Shown here in pieces: positions 38,893 through 49,904 of a stretch of 64,000 nt of DNA (its first letter is position 1; each line of letters opens with the position of its first letter). Under the pieces are notes generated by a model, which was not told the DNA's origin, made no database searches, and saw nothing but the letters and a program-made list of their open reading frames with translations. A program made the position numbers and the translations under genes. This stretch comes from Pectinophora gossypiella (Eukaryota; Arthropoda; Insecta; Lepidoptera; Gelechiidae): positions 1,071,501 through 1,135,500 of the forward strand of contig NC_065414.1 in NCBI RefSeq assembly GCF_024362695.1. Direction: 5' to 3'.

Positions 38893-38955
38893 TATCTCGT
38901 TAGGACACCATAGTGGCGTCACCAACACAATAAAGGGGGCCCTAGCCAAGTTGCG
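38893..38955 (+). repeat. Repeat W (copy 1)
   Basis: ATCTCGTTAGGACACCATAG and GGCGTCACCAACACAATAAA resemble 41880-42000 and, inverted, 56610-56690. Confidence 0.4.
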
Positions 38956-38956
38956 T

Positions 38957-39243
38957 TGAGGAGCTCGCTGGCGCTGTGGTAAACGCGCTCGTTCTGCGAT
39001 TGTTGAAGTTAAGCAACTTCCGCAAAGGCCGGTCATAGGATGGGTGACCACAAAAAAAAAAGTTTTCATCTCGAGCTCCTCCGTGCTTCGGAAGGCACGT
39101 TAAGCCGTTGGTCCCGGCTGCATTAGCAGTCGTTAATAACCACCAATCCGCACTGGGCCCGCGTGGTGGTTTAAGGCCCGATCTCCCTATCCATAGGGAA
39201 GGCCCGTGCCCCAGCAGTGGGGACGTAAATGGGCTGGTGATGA
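38957..39243 (+). repeat. SINE-D, full length
   Basis: TTGAGGAGCTCGCTGGCGCT head, GTTAAGCAACTTCCGC, CATAGGATGGGTGACCAC, then CAGTCGTTAATAACCACCAA and GTGCCCCAGCAGTGGGGACG to GGTGATGAT. Confidence 0.75.
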
Positions 39244-39273
39244 TAATAATTATTATTTATTATTATTCCATAG

Positions 39274-39457
39274 TGTTACTGCCACCGTCAGCGGCACCTA
39301 GTGACGTAGTTTTTCTATTGCTATAAATATGAGGCGCCATCCGCGCCCTACCCTTTATTTTCCAATTCGAATCATTCGTATGAAGAACGGTGAATAAATA
39401 TTGAGTCAATTCACCGAAATCCCTTTTATTTTACGTGAAAGCAGGGTCTAATCACAT
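39274..39457 (+). mobile_element. Possible solo LTR
   Basis: Begins TGTTACTGCCACCG, then a TATA-like CTATAAATATGAGG and AATAAATATTGAG as expected of a compact LTR. No clear target duplication or 3' boundary, so it could instead be other unique DNA. Confidence 0.3.
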
Positions 39458-39875
39458 ACTTAAACCGCAAGACTGACAAGCCAAACTCACAACCTAAAGA
39501 ATGTCCACGAAACCAATTCTCACAATTGCAGTTAACATTATAATAATATGTCATTGGACATTCCCACAGCGCGTATGCAAATGAATTGCATCGTGCGATT
39601 TTTACACCGACGCCTGCGCAAACGCTTTTAAAAAAATCACGTACAGTTGTCAATGGTGACATACGAGGTGACACGGGTACCTGACGTGAGCTGCATGCAA
39701 TGAATGCAATGAAAGCTGCATTAACACTGTTTAGGGTAAGTGGGTTCTGTATGAATGGATTTCTCTCTTTGTGTAAGAAAAAAAAAAATCAAAATTCAAA
39801 AATATTTATTTTTCAAAATTGGCTTACAAAGTTAGCGCTTTTTGAACGTCAAACATAGATTTTTTTCGGTAACTC
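39458..39875. other. Unassigned DNA
   Basis: Low-complexity A run at 39778-39788. The 82-codon minus-strand ORF here has no recognisable domain. Confidence 0.3.
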
Positions 39876-40345
39876 AAATTCAAATTCAAAAATATCTTTA
39901 TTCAATAGGTAACATAGTTACACTTTGAATCGTCAATTTTTGCATAACGAACGTCTCATCCGCCTAAAACTACTCCAGCTTCTCACAACCTGTATAGCTG
40001 GGGACAAGAAGCTGCAAGAAAAACCTCGGCACAGGGCCCTAGACGTTCTTTTTTATTGAGTAATTTAGCTGCCTAATATCAGTTCTCAGACAGTTAATCC
40101 CATGCATTCATATCTTCTGAATAATCACTAACCTTATAATAACCTCTTTTGCAAATTTTCTGCTTAACTACTGTCTTAAAACAGTTAAAAGGCAAATTCT
40201 GAATGTCAATGGGAATCTTATTGTAAAAACGTATACATTGCCCCTTAAAAGATTTAGTGATCTTATGTAATCGACTGACTTGTAAAGCAAGTTTATTTTT
40301 ATTCCGGGTATCAACAATTTGCCGATCGCTATATTTTGCAAACAA
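39876..40345 (-). pseudogene. Repeat E: 3'-truncated LINE with the end of its polyprotein
   Basis: The minus-strand ORF 40345-40094 encodes FYNKIPIDIQNLPFNCFK and ends DMNAWD, the typical last block of a LINE reverse transcriptase polyprotein. A 3' UTR follows down to a TTGAATTTGAA-type tail at 39876. The 5' part is missing, as is usual for LINEs. Clade uncertain (CR1/jockey-like). Confidence 0.7.
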
Positions 40346-40696
40346 TCCTATATGATTTTTTACATTTATATAAAGTTTTCAAAGATATATTGTGATGCCA
40401 AAGTTAAAATACTAATTTCTTTAAATTTATTTTAAAGTGACATATATAGTGAGATAGTTTTGCAGAGTAAGTTAATAGGTAGTGAGTAGGTTAAAAGTAA
40501 GATGAGTGTGTGCTTCGGAAGGCACGTTAAGCCGTTGGTCCCGAGCTACTAGCAGAAACCCGGCCGACTCGACGTTATGTTTATGTAAGTTAATAGGTGG
40601 ATTAAAGAGATTGACCGTTTACAACCCGCAAGGTGTATAATTAAGAAATTTTATGTTGCAGAAACTTTTTCCGTAACGGTTTTAGATTTTCTCAGT
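40346..40696. other. AT-rich DNA with a short SINE fragment
   Basis: GTGCTTCGGAAGGCACGTTA and GCCGTTGGTCCCG at about 40511-40545 are SINE-A/D sequence; the rest is unassigned. Confidence 0.4.
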
Positions 40697-40905
40697 ATGT
40701 ATGTGGGATATAGAAACACGGGATATTTTAAATGACTTTACTCCTTAAATTAACAAAATCATTGCACCATCGACTCCCCTTTCCTACTTTTAAAAACTGC
40801 CTTACGTCGCATTCAATAACCATCCTTCTTTCATACCATAAACAATCAAATTCCCATTCATTATCCTTCCATAGTATTCTCACTTTCCTACATGTATTTA
40901 CGGAA
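40697..40905. repeat. Repeat V (copy 1)
   Basis: Inverted match to 59436-59665: GTATGTGGGATA, ATCCTTCTTTCATACCATAA, ACAATCAAATTC, TCCTACATGTA. Confidence 0.65.
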
Positions 40906-41144
40906 ATAAAATTGTTATCTAAATAAATACGAACTTATCTGCACAGCTAGTAATATAGTGGGCAAGTATTCCTTTCTTTTGTTTGTAAAAAAATAGTAGA
41001 ATTATGTATTTCAACTGTTTATTATTCTGTTAATTAATAGATATTATAATAATAATAACATAAACAGTCTAGAGTATGAACCTCCGCCCACCGCTGCGCT
41101 CGGCGCTAAGATAATCCTTCTCATAAACCAATAAATATTACAAT

Positions 41145-41578
41145 ACAAATATACTTTATTGCACCAAAATAAAAGGAAATATTTACAAAAGACTCTTAAC
41201 TAGGTACATGCATATAAATATTTTAGATAGGTAAGTAATTTATTTTAGTTTGGTGCCGACTTCCAGTACGAAAGGACCTCTAAATTATTTGCATAGGAAC
41301 GAAAGAATGTCCTCCATTTCGGCACATTCAAGATCTTAACAGTTTTTGGGTGGGCACATTAAAATCCGTGTTTTAGGATAGTTCCGGATACATGGCACGT
41401 ATCATTTTGGAATACTTAAATTTTAAGTAAAAATTATACAAACTGGTTTATTTTTAGTTTGGGCTAAACTTAGAGCAAACAGTTGCATCGAAAAATAATG
41501 TACCTATTTAAGTGTCGTTTTACTGTTTCTTTTTATTTTGGTGCAATAAAGTGTATTTGTATTGTATTATACCTACTT
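41145..41578. repeat. Inverted pair of LINE-like tails
   Basis: AATACAAATATACTTTATTG with CACCAAAATAAAAGG at 41152 is mirrored by TTTTATTTTGGTGCAATAAA then GTGTATTTGTATTGTATT ending at 41575. It may be two facing LINE tails or a 430-bp foldback element. Confidence 0.6.
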
Positions 41579-41604
41579 ACTTACCTAATGTTTCTTACTG
41601 TCGC

Positions 41605-41868
41605 TTGACGGTCTGTTGAGTGTTTAGCTCAGGATACCGGGTTCGAATCCCGGAGGAGACATATCCTACTTTGGATTGTCTACAAATAAGATAATCCGTG
41701 CTTCGGAAGGCATGTTAAGTCGTTAATCCCGGTTATTACTTACTGATGTAAGTATGTAGTCATTACATGAGCCATGACCAGAACTTTTGGCATCAATAAT
41801 AACCCTGAAATTAGGGTTGCTGAGGTTGTTCATCCATCTTACCACCCACACGATAGAAGAAGAGATAG
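41605..41868 (+). repeat. SINE-A, diverged
   Basis: B box GGGTTCGAATCCCGG, CCGTGCTTCGGAAGGCA, GTAGTCATTACATGAGCC, CACCCACACGATAG. Confidence 0.7.
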
Positions 41869-41879
41869 ACTTTCTGTAA

Positions 41880-42000
41880 GACTCTATCTCACTAGGACGC
41901 CCTGGTCCCGCCACCGCGGCTGCGCCACCAACAAATTGTATACAATGATAAAAACAGTCCCACACCTAGTTGCGCAACCAATTTGTTGCACCATTCGAAT
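41880..42000 (+). repeat. Repeat W (copy 2)
   Basis: ATCTCACTAGGACGCCCTGG and GGCTGCGCCACCAACAAATTG; related to 38893-38955 and 56610-56690. Confidence 0.4.
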
Positions 42001-42079
42001 CCCAAATAATTTCCCGCTGGTGTGGGAACTGATTTTAGGGAGCCAAATTAATTACTAAATTTTATAACAATATTTTGTT

Positions 42080-42245
42080 TTTTTAAAGAGGTTTTTCTTG
42101 CAGTTTCTTTTCCCCGGCTACAAAGGTTGTGAGAAGCTGCAGTAGTTTTAGGTGGATGAGACGTTCGTTATGTAACAAATGACGATTCAAAGTGTAACTA
42201 TGTTACCTACTGAATAAAGACATTTTTGAATTGAATTTGAATAGG
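42080..42245 (+). repeat. Repeat E 3' end
   Basis: AGCTGCAGTAGTTTTAGGTG, GATGAGACGTTCGTTATG, CAAAGTGTAACTATGTTACC, ending in a TTGAATTTGAAT tail. Plus-strand LINE. Confidence 0.7.
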
Positions 42246-42439
42246 CCCTTTATAGGCTGGTAATAGTGGTATCTTATTACAATAACTATTCGACACAATC
42301 ACAATGCATCTTTAAGCTGGAATGGCATTGCTGAAACTAATTCTAATTACCAAAACGTAGCCTATTAGCATTAATATTTACAGCTTTTTCATAGGAAAAC
42401 TCAAGCAACTAATATAAACTATAGTTTAAAGGTATGTTT

Positions 42440-42520
42440 TTGGGTAGGAACTTCCGGCCAAGTAGTTAATGCCATCTGCGGCAAATCTACAATAAGTCAC
42501 GTCTAAAAAAAATGGGTGGG
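42440..42520 (-). repeat. Repeat P fragment
   Basis: TTCCGGCCAAGTAGTTAATG, CCATCTGCGGCAAATC, TAAGTCACGTC. Confidence 0.5.
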
Positions 42521-42789
42521 AACATCTACAAGTAAACATTAAGTAGTATTTATGTATGACTGCGGTTAAATCATGAGGAATGGAAAGTTAGCTGTGCACA
42601 GAGGGCCGGGGTTTTTTGTAATTGTTTGAGTTTGTAAGCACTCGTTTACACAGAAATCCGCTGCGGCGCGGTTTCTTACAAAATACCGCTTTTTGACTTT
42701 ATAACGCGTGCAGTACCGTGTTTGTGTGCGGTGGACTGAAAGGATTCTAATGAGGTACTTTCCAGGCTATGTTCCTCAAAAACCATATA

Positions 42790-43242
42790 TAGTGAAACCT
42801 GGTTAAGTGAGACATCAAGGGACCTGCAATGTCGTTTCACTTACAGAGGTATTCCACTTACCCAGTGTCTCGATTCCACTTACCCAGATAACGGTTGTAG
42901 CTTTCGTTTTGGCATTTTTCAAATAAAAAAAAAGGAGGGTAATTGAAGCTCAAAATTTGTACTTCCGTACTTGGAACTACGTGTGGAATTTGTGGGTAGA
43001 ATAAGAATGAGTAAACAAACAATGTTATCTCAGTTACAGAGGTTTATGCATATAAAATTTACTCGCTGTCTCAGTTATAGAGGTAACTATGATGATAAAT
43101 CGAAAGAACGAATCCCAGATATAGAGGCTTACCTCGTCCCACTAACAGAGGTAATTCAGTGCCAAAGTGTTGGGACCTCAGCATGAGTTCCAGTTATGGA
43201 GGTTTCTCACTTATCCAGGTCCCACTTAACCAAGTTTCACTG
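42790..43242. mobile_element. 453-bp pogo/Tigger-type MITE
   Basis: The ends are TAGTGAAACCTGGTTAAGTG and, inverted, CAGTGAAACTTGGTTAAGTG, with TA on both sides (42788-42789, 43243-43244). CAGTGAAACC...GGTTA termini are typical of Tigger elements. Inside are about six copies of a (C)AGTTAYAGAGGT word. No transposase. Confidence 0.75.
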
Positions 43243-43419
43243 TATATGGCGCTGTAAAGATTTAACTTCGTTTAACATTCTAATTTCATGGATAACTGAC
43301 ATATGCATCTTTTATCTTCGTTTTTGGGTATAAATGATGACCCTTTTTATTACACCCAGGCACAATTACTTTTTCCACCTATTATTATTCTGATCAAAGT
43401 AAAGAGGAGCAATATAGAT

Positions 43420-44045
43420 TTGATTAGATTCATTTATTTCACATTTAGTTGTACAACACATTTAGATACAATTTAATACGGTAACAACATAAATATGATC
43501 GTCGAAAATTATAACATAATAACAAAATAATGTTAACATAAAAGATAATAAATTAAATTAAAATGTAACAAGATAATAAATCATTAAAATGTCATGGCTA
43601 ATATGAGTAATAAAATAATTATGTATAAAATAAAATTACATTGAAGTAATAACAATAAAATACAATGCCAATTTTACATAAAATCGTCGACAGAATATAG
43701 GTAGCAATATAATTCTATACCCTATCTGATCCAAATATATTATCAAGCAAGAATTATTTTTATATTGTGCTTCTGCAATTACATTGTATTTTTGAATAAT
43801 TATGTACTTACCCGAGTAATGAGAAAATAGGTAATTATCACGTTAAATATCGACAGCGCCATCTATATTATTTTTGGGGAACGAAGTCTGGAAAGTCCTT
43901 CATTGAATGCTAATCACGTATTGTAGTCTAGACATAATACTTCAGTAGAGGCTGTAAACCTGTCTACACGCTTGAGGAAAATTACGATGAAGACATGAAC
44001 GGTTTTTTGAAAAGAACTGCTCAACATATAAGTTATCCAGGATAA
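43420..44045. other. AT-rich DNA with a LINE-like tail
   Basis: ATTCATTTATTTCACATTTAG near 43430 resembles a LINE 3' tail; the remainder (AT near 80% by eye) shows no gene. Confidence 0.35.
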
Positions 44046-44345
44046 ATCCAAATTCAAATTCAAAAATATCTTTATTCAGTAGGTAACATAGTTACACTTT
44101 GAATCGTAAATTTTTACATAACGAACGTCTCATCCGCCTAAAACTACTGCAGCTTCTCACAACTTGTATAGCCGGGGAAAAGAAGCTGCAAGAAAAACCT
44201 CGGCACAGGGCCCTAGACGTTCTTTAAAAAAAAAACATAAAATATTTTATACAATTGAGTAATTTAGCTGCCTAGTATCAGTTCTCAGACAGTTAATCTC
44301 ATGCATTCATATCTTCTAAATAATAACTAACTTTATAATAATTAT
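44046..44345 (-). repeat. Repeat E, LINE 3' end
   Basis: Near-identical to 39876-40140, including AGGGCCCTAGACGTTCTTT and CAGACAGTTAATCTCATGC. Confidence 0.7.
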
Positions 44346-44356
44346 ACCCGTGTATA

Positions 44357-45368
44357 TGTCGTGGCCAGATCTTAGAATTGATAATTTCATGATGTGCTCG
44401 ATCATTTCATGAAATGGCCATATTTTATGAAATAGAATATCACATATTGGCCACATCATGATGTAGTTTGGCCAAATCAATAAACACAAAACGTTTAACG
44501 ATATGAGTAACTAAATGCATGATTACTTCATGATATGGTCAAACGTTGGCAATCATATCGTAAAATTAGTAACATTATCCACCGGTAGTGGCGCTGGTGT
44601 AGATTATATTTAAAACGTGATTGATATTATAATCGATGATTCAACGCAATTGTACAATTTTCCATATCGAATAGGTACATAATTTTGAATCTAAGAAATT
44701 AATCGACTCCACATAGCATGGACACCGCCTACATTAACGATGTGTCAAAACCTTGATTGAAATATCTGACGTGAATTGACAACATTTCAAATTTTTAAGC
44801 CGTGGTTTTTTTGTGCTATTTCGAAAGTACTTGTTTAAATAGAAGACACGTATTTTTTCTTTTCAAGATTTTTCCACTAGAAGTTACAAAAAATATTTTT
44901 TGAAAATTGGATTCTGCCATTGATAGAATGAAGGCAGTATAATGTAATGTACCTTTGCATGCGTATTTAAAACAAGTCGCAAATAAAGTGTCATGTTATG
45001 TATGACATTTACTTTTTTTATAATTTTTATGTAAAGGTCTGAACTTATTATGCCTTCCTCTTCTGACCTCGTGGATTTTTCAATATATTTCTATTATTAC
45101 TGAATTAAAAAATCTGAAAAAATGTGTTTTGTGTAAATCATAAAAATATCTCGAAATGGTTTTCGATTTAAGGCACCTTAGTAAAAATGAAATGTTGTCA
45201 ATTCTCTATGTCTAATGTTGTCAGTTGTCAGGTATCACATTATTTTAAAAGTTGAATAATATTACAATATCATTAAACGTTGTCGTTTCAACGATATCGT
45301 CAACTTAAGCATTTCATGAAATGGTCGAACACATCATGAAATGATCAATTCTACGATCTGGCACTACA
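44357..45368. mobile_element. 1.0-kb TIR element with ATTTCATGAAATG motifs
   Basis: The ends TGTCGTGGCCAGATCTTAG and, inverted, TGTAGTGCCAGATCGTAG continue through AATTGATNATTTCATGATGTG, about 60 bp alike. The palindromic word ATTTCATGAAATG occurs in both ends. The inside has no ORF of note. Superfamily unassigned. Confidence 0.75.
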
Positions 45369-45559
45369 TCTGTCTACATGAGGAACCGTTGATATAAACC
45401 TTCCCCTATGATCTAGTATAAAGTTCATAACACTAGGAAGCTGGGAGCGTGTGGTTAGTGATTCAACTGTGACGAACGGTGGATTGCACTGCCCGTACAA
45501 CTGGTTAGTGTTGCGACTGCAATACCACGAATGTGTAACGCGTTCGACATAACGTTTGA

Positions 45560-45719
45560 TCTGGGAAGTTCAAATGGCCAATTCATCTAAGCCATATTGC
45601 TATTTGACATTTGTTTGCATTGCGCACTTTAAAAAAATAGCTATATGCGCAAATGTCAAATTGCAATATTGCTTTCTTAGACGAATTGCTTCGATGTGGC
45701 TTTTTTAACCCCCCTGTAG
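45560..45719. mobile_element. MITE I (copy 2)
   Basis: Foldback with GCTATTTGACATTTGTTTGC and GCGCAAATGTCAAATTGC facing arms, ending GCTTCGATGTGGC then TTTTTTAACCCCCC. It is the uninterrupted relative of 7208-7612. Confidence 0.65.
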
Positions 45720-45944
45720 GGCTTGAAAAAAATTTGCGCAACGTGAAAAAAAATTGTCTAGGTCATTTTATCGAATCTGACGATATAATTATGTCGTTTT
45801 GTCGATTAGCGTTAATATATTAACCCAAGTAAGTCCTGTTGTCCTGTCAAAATACGAACAAAATCACGCGGCACGCACTTTATCGATGAATTTTATCACG
45901 TTTCACATGTTAGTTCTGCAAGTAGCATAACGTCGCCTTATAGT

Positions 45945-46200
45945 CTTCTATCGTGTGGGTTGTGAGGTGGATAACCAACCTCATCAACCCTGGTGTCAGG
46001 ATTATTGAGCCGCCAAAGGCCCAAAAGTTCATATATCGATTACTTACTTACATCAGCGGCTAACGTGCCTTCCGACGCACGGATTATATTACTTTCGGAC
46101 AAGCGGGTGATCAGTCTGTAATGTCTTAACCAAACTAGAGATTACAAAGTGATTTTTGTAATATGTCCTCACCGGGTTTCGAACCCGGAACCTCCATTAA
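45945..46200 (-). repeat. SINE-A
   Basis: CTTCTATCGTGTGGGTTGTG through GATCAGTCTGTAATGTC to GGGTTTCGAACCCGG. Confidence 0.75.
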
Positions 46201-46299
46201 ATCACATTATGATATGATTTTCTTTCACAAAACTTCGATCAATTTCTATCCAAGACTTTATTATACTATGTAGTCTTAAATTTTTGAACCGGGTTAGAG

Positions 46300-46380
46300 T
46301 CAGAGCTCCCCATTTGTCCGGCCAAGTGGTTAATGCTATCTGGGGCAAACCTGTAACAAGGCACGTCAAAAAACAGAAAA
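46300..46380 (-). repeat. Repeat P fragment
   Basis: CCCCATTTGTCCGGCCAAGT, GGTTAATGCTATCTGGGGC, GGCACGTCAAAAA. Confidence 0.5.
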
Positions 46381-46582
46381 GGCGTATAGCATTTCATACG
46401 CGTGCAGTAATTGAAACACGAACGCAAACTTATTTTAATGAATGGATCTATTGAAATGCAATAAATGATTTCATAACAATAAAAGTATAACACTATTGTG
46501 ATCATGATTACATTATTATTACATCAAACGTATTGTTACTGACTGTTAATTATAGTTGTAACATCAAATGTAACATAACATT

Positions 46583-46770
46583 ATGGCCCCGATTCCTGCA
46601 GACACCTCCTAATTTTATTTTAAGCTAGTCAAAGATAATTGACAACTGTTAATTTTAAAATGTATGAACTGTTGACGTGTGCTGTCAAATTAACTATGTC
46701 CGGTTATTGGCCAATATAAAATTTTGGAAAGGTTTTTTAAATTTCTTTCTAAAATTAAAGTTTTATGCCT
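46583..46770 (+). repeat. MITE G, single arm
   Basis: ATGGCCCCGATTCCTGCAGA and CACCTCCTAATTTTATTTTA match the inner arm of 6554-7018; the opposite arm is missing. Confidence 0.6.
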
Positions 46771-46844
46771 GTCGGTTGCCCGTCCCTTCTTTTGTTTAAA
46801 AATAATACCTAGTCAAATATCACTACATAATATAAAATAAAGTC

Positions 46845-47076
46845 GCTTTTTCTGTCCCTATATCCCTATGTACGCTTATATCTTTAAAACTACGCAACGG
46901 ATTTTGATGCGGTTTTTAATAGATAGAGTGATTCAAGAGGAAGGTTTATATGTATAATAACATCCATTAAATAGTGGAGAAATACTGTTATTTTTGAGGT
47001 TTTTAATGTGATGTCGTAAATAATTTCATTTTTTCCTCAACATTGCACCAGAGCGAAGCCGGGGCGGGTCGCTAGT
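46845..47076 (+). mobile_element. Helitron-like 3' end
   Basis: ACGCAACGGATTTTGATGCG and a GC-rich end with stem AGCGA...TCGCT followed by AGT. The terminal hairpin plus CTAGT fits the CTRR-type end of Helitrons. Confidence 0.5.
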
Positions 47077-47378
47077 TAAATGTAGAATGGAATAATATTT
47101 TCATAAAAACATGTTCGAATTTTAAAAAATATCTAGTGACAGAACTTTCGGACCGATTACGTATGTAATCCGACTTTCATTAAGTCTTTCACATGCGTAG
47201 TATTATACGCACAAACGCATAAGCGCACGCGTAAACTACACGTCCAGGACGCATAATTTATGATTGTTCGCGCTCCATTAAATTAGCTCGCCGCTATTAG
47301 AACATCACATTGGGACTTTCTAATGGAAATCTACGCACAATTCGAGGTAAAGAGGTACCTAAGTACTGCCAACGGCCT
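47077..47378. other. Unassigned DNA
   Basis: No gene or known repeat; contains an ACGCACAAACGCATAAGCGC alternating stretch near 47208. Confidence 0.3.
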
Positions 47379-47528
47379 CTGTGGTTCAGTGGTTGAGCGT
47401 TGGGCTAACGATCCGGAGGTCCCGGGTTGAAATCCCGGTTGGGACATATCACAAAACTCACTTTGTGGTCTTTATTTTGGTTAGGAAACTGCAGGCTAAT
47501 CATCCGCTTGTCTGAAAGTAATATGAAT
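47379..47528 (+). repeat. SINE-A 5' part joined to SINE-C
   Basis: Head GGCCTCTGTGGTTCAGTGG with B box, body to GTCTGAAAGTAATATG. It is cut by the inverted SINE-C head at 47525-47592. Confidence 0.7.
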
Positions 47529-47592
47529 TCGAAAACAAATTCGATAATCATAGGTTTAGGCCTGTGCTGGATTCGAACCTGCTACCTCAAAA
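47525..47592 (-). repeat. SINE-C tRNA-like head
   Basis: GAATTCGAAAACAAATTCG, GGTTTAGGCCTGTGCTGG, ATTCGAACCTGCTACCTC in reverse orientation. Confidence 0.6.
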
Positions 47593-47639
47593 CTTTTTAT
47601 TTCTTTCATGTCATTTTAATCCTATTTGTTTTTATTTTT

Positions 47640-47912
47640 GTAGTCACCGTGGTCCTGTGGCTTGCTTCTTAAAAGAGGAGTGCCAGTTCGAACCCAGGTA
47701 CCGAACTTGAAGTGAACCAATGACTTATTTATTAATTGATCTTAAGTGCACTTTTCGCTAACACAGTTGGCTCGACCATTATAGACGGAGATACGGCTCA
47801 CCACCTATCACGTTGTTCTAACAGAAAGCTCGGTGAGGTGTGGGTACTTAGTTCATCTTCCTAAGGGTTTACCTTTGAATACCCCAATTGGGATAAAGTA
47901 GTGAGTTTATGA
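47640..47912 (+). repeat. SINE-J (copy 1)
   Basis: Head GTCACCGTGGTCCTGTGG with GAGTGCCAGTTCGAACCC as B box. Body GGCTCGACCATTATAGACGG and CTCGGTGAGGTGTGGGTAC. Shared with 52297-52560, 60600-60772 and 63465-63575. Confidence 0.7.
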
Positions 47913-47954
47913 TGTTTAATCCTAGTAAAACTTGGCACATTATTTTGTTTTGTT

Positions 47955-48015
47955 TGTGACGTGACTTATTGGAGGTAGATTTGCCGCATATGGCTATAAC
48001 TTAGCCGGTCGTCGC
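47955..48015 (+). repeat. Repeat P fragment
   Basis: GTGACGTGACTTATTGGAGG, AGATTTGCCGCATATGGC. Confidence 0.45.
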
Positions 48016-48183
48016 CTTAACAGTGATCAATATTCAACTATGGCAAATCATTTCTACGTGCTTAACGGCCAAGTTACTCAATTCACACGTAACAGTTAGA
48101 GTTACGAAATAAGTGATAAAAGCTATCAATACGGTTAGTGTGAACTTTGTGTGCAGTCTTGTTTGCTTGATATTGACAAGTCT

Positions 48184-48268
48184 TCTTCTATCGTGTGGGT
48201 TGTGAGGTGGATTACCAATCTCATTAACTCTGGCATCAGGTTTATTATTGAGTCGCCAAAGGCCGCTT
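48184..48268 (-). repeat. SINE-A 3' end abutting SINE-C
   Basis: CTTCTATCGTGTGGGTTGTG to GAGTCGCCAAAGGCC, then direct fusion to SINE-C sequence. Confidence 0.6.
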
Positions 48269-48408
48269 ATGCATTTTCGAAGGTATGTGACCTAACCTGT
48301 ATTGGGCTGATTTTCCCTTCGCAGGTCGGAAGATCAGACAGGCAGTCGTCTAAATCTTCAGGTTAGGCAAGCTGACCCTGTGAATAACGGGATAATGCTA
48401 GAGAGATG
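48264..48408 (+). repeat. SINE-C 3' part
   Basis: TGCATTTTCGAAGGTATGTG, CCTAACCTGTATTGGGCTG, GATAATGCTAGAGAGATG. Confidence 0.65.
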
Positions 48409-48434
48409 ATGACTTCAATAACCCCAAAAGTGTG

Positions 48435-48897
48435 GTCTTTTTCTATCGTGTGTGTTTTGAGATGAATTACCAACCTCATTAACCCTAGTGTCAGGGTTAT
48501 TATTGAACCGCCAAAGGCCCCTGACCTAGCTCATGTAACGACTTACTTACATCAGTTAGTAGTAACCGGGACCAACGGCTTAACATACAGATCAGTCTCC
48601 TCATAATGACAATGTACTTTTCTATCTGCATAACCTATCTAGGGTAACCTTTAAGTAGCTTAAGTTGGTCTGTTAAATACTTTATTAAATGTTCTGTTTT
48701 ATAAGCTGTTGGTTATCTAAATAAAATAAATAAAAAATAAAAATCTTGCTTTTGGTTAATCAAGTGATCAGCCTGTAATGTCCTAACCAAACTGGGGATC
48801 ACTAAGTGTTTTTTTGTCATAAGTCCCCATCGGGATTTGAATCAGGGATCTCCGGATCGTGAGCCCAACGCTCAACCATTGGACTACAAAGGCCGTT
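48435..48897 (-). repeat. SINE-A, split by a retroposon-like insertion
   Basis: 3' half 48435-48582 and 5' half 48745-48897 (tRNA-like head). The roughly 160-bp insert ends in an A-rich AAATAAAATAAATAAAAAAT run, as a retroposed copy would. Confidence 0.65.
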
Positions 48898-48908
48898 GGG
48901 GTTATAAA

Positions 48909-49147
48909 TATAGGGTATCAGTGACATCGTAATGAAAACTTTAAGGGATGATTCAGACCATGAGTCTGAGTTGATATCAAGTGGAATTTTCCGTCGCAAA
49001 GGTATATAAATAATTTAAAATAATTAAAAAAAAGCACAAGAAATTCATGAATTTGGCGATGGTGAAATTCTACTTGATATCAACTCAGAATCACGGTCTG
49101 AAACATCCCCCCTCAGTATTCGTTACGATGTCACCAACAGCCTGTAT
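48909..49147. mobile_element. MITE O, 239-bp foldback
   Basis: Arms of about 80 bp. GTGACATCGTAATGAAAAC and GAGTTGATATCAAGTGGAAT are mirrored by ATTCTACTTGATATCAACTC and CGTTACGATGTCACC. The outer end resembles TATACAGGGTGTTAGTGACAC at 6526. No coding capacity. Confidence 0.75.
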
Positions 49148-49847
49148 GAAATTGGGAATATAATCGAGATATATTATGCTTTGTGTTTTTTTTCTCGATA
49201 ACAAACGCGATCATAACATTATAATTTTTTTTACAGAATCACTGTACATAACTCAATTTACACCAAATAAAGAACAATTTGTCTGTAATTTTTGCAAATA
49301 AATCTTTAGTCGGGCTTTTCAATGGGCTTGGCAGATTACTTTTGTCTTATGCTTTGGTATTAAGGTTGTGTTTCGCATGTTGTAGAGAGTGCATTGTTGG
49401 ATTATAATCGCTTGTCAGACATACGTGTTATCGCTCCTGGCGACGCGTGACTTTTGACTTCTTTTGTCTCGCAATTTGGCTTAAAACGTAAGAGGAATTC
49501 CTGCGAGTTTTTTTTTAATAGTGTTTATTTTATAACATAACATAAATAGCTTATATACGTGTTAAGTGAAGAGAAAATCTTAGTGCTAGTGAAAAGTGAA
49601 GTGAAAAGGGTTTTTAGATTGTATCAGGCATCCCTAATTTTCTGTCTCAAAGTCAGCTAATTGTTGCATTTCGCAACACGCGTGAAGTAATCGCTGACTT
49701 TGCGACGTACGTAATGTGCTAGTTTTAATTTCTATTTTATATCATTATTAGAACATCCGGCTTCCATCGCGGACAGCTATAGTTGTAACTAGTATTAAGT
49801 TTAGAAAATAAAGTTTTTTTTACGAATTCTACTCGCCTGTTGCTTTA
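49148..49847. other. Unassigned DNA
   Basis: No ORF or known repeat. Has several AATAAA-like words near 49806. Confidence 0.3.
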
Positions 49848-49904
49848 ATTTACGTCCCACTGCTGGGCACTGGCCTCCCCTCAATTAACTGGAAGGGGTA
49901 TGCA

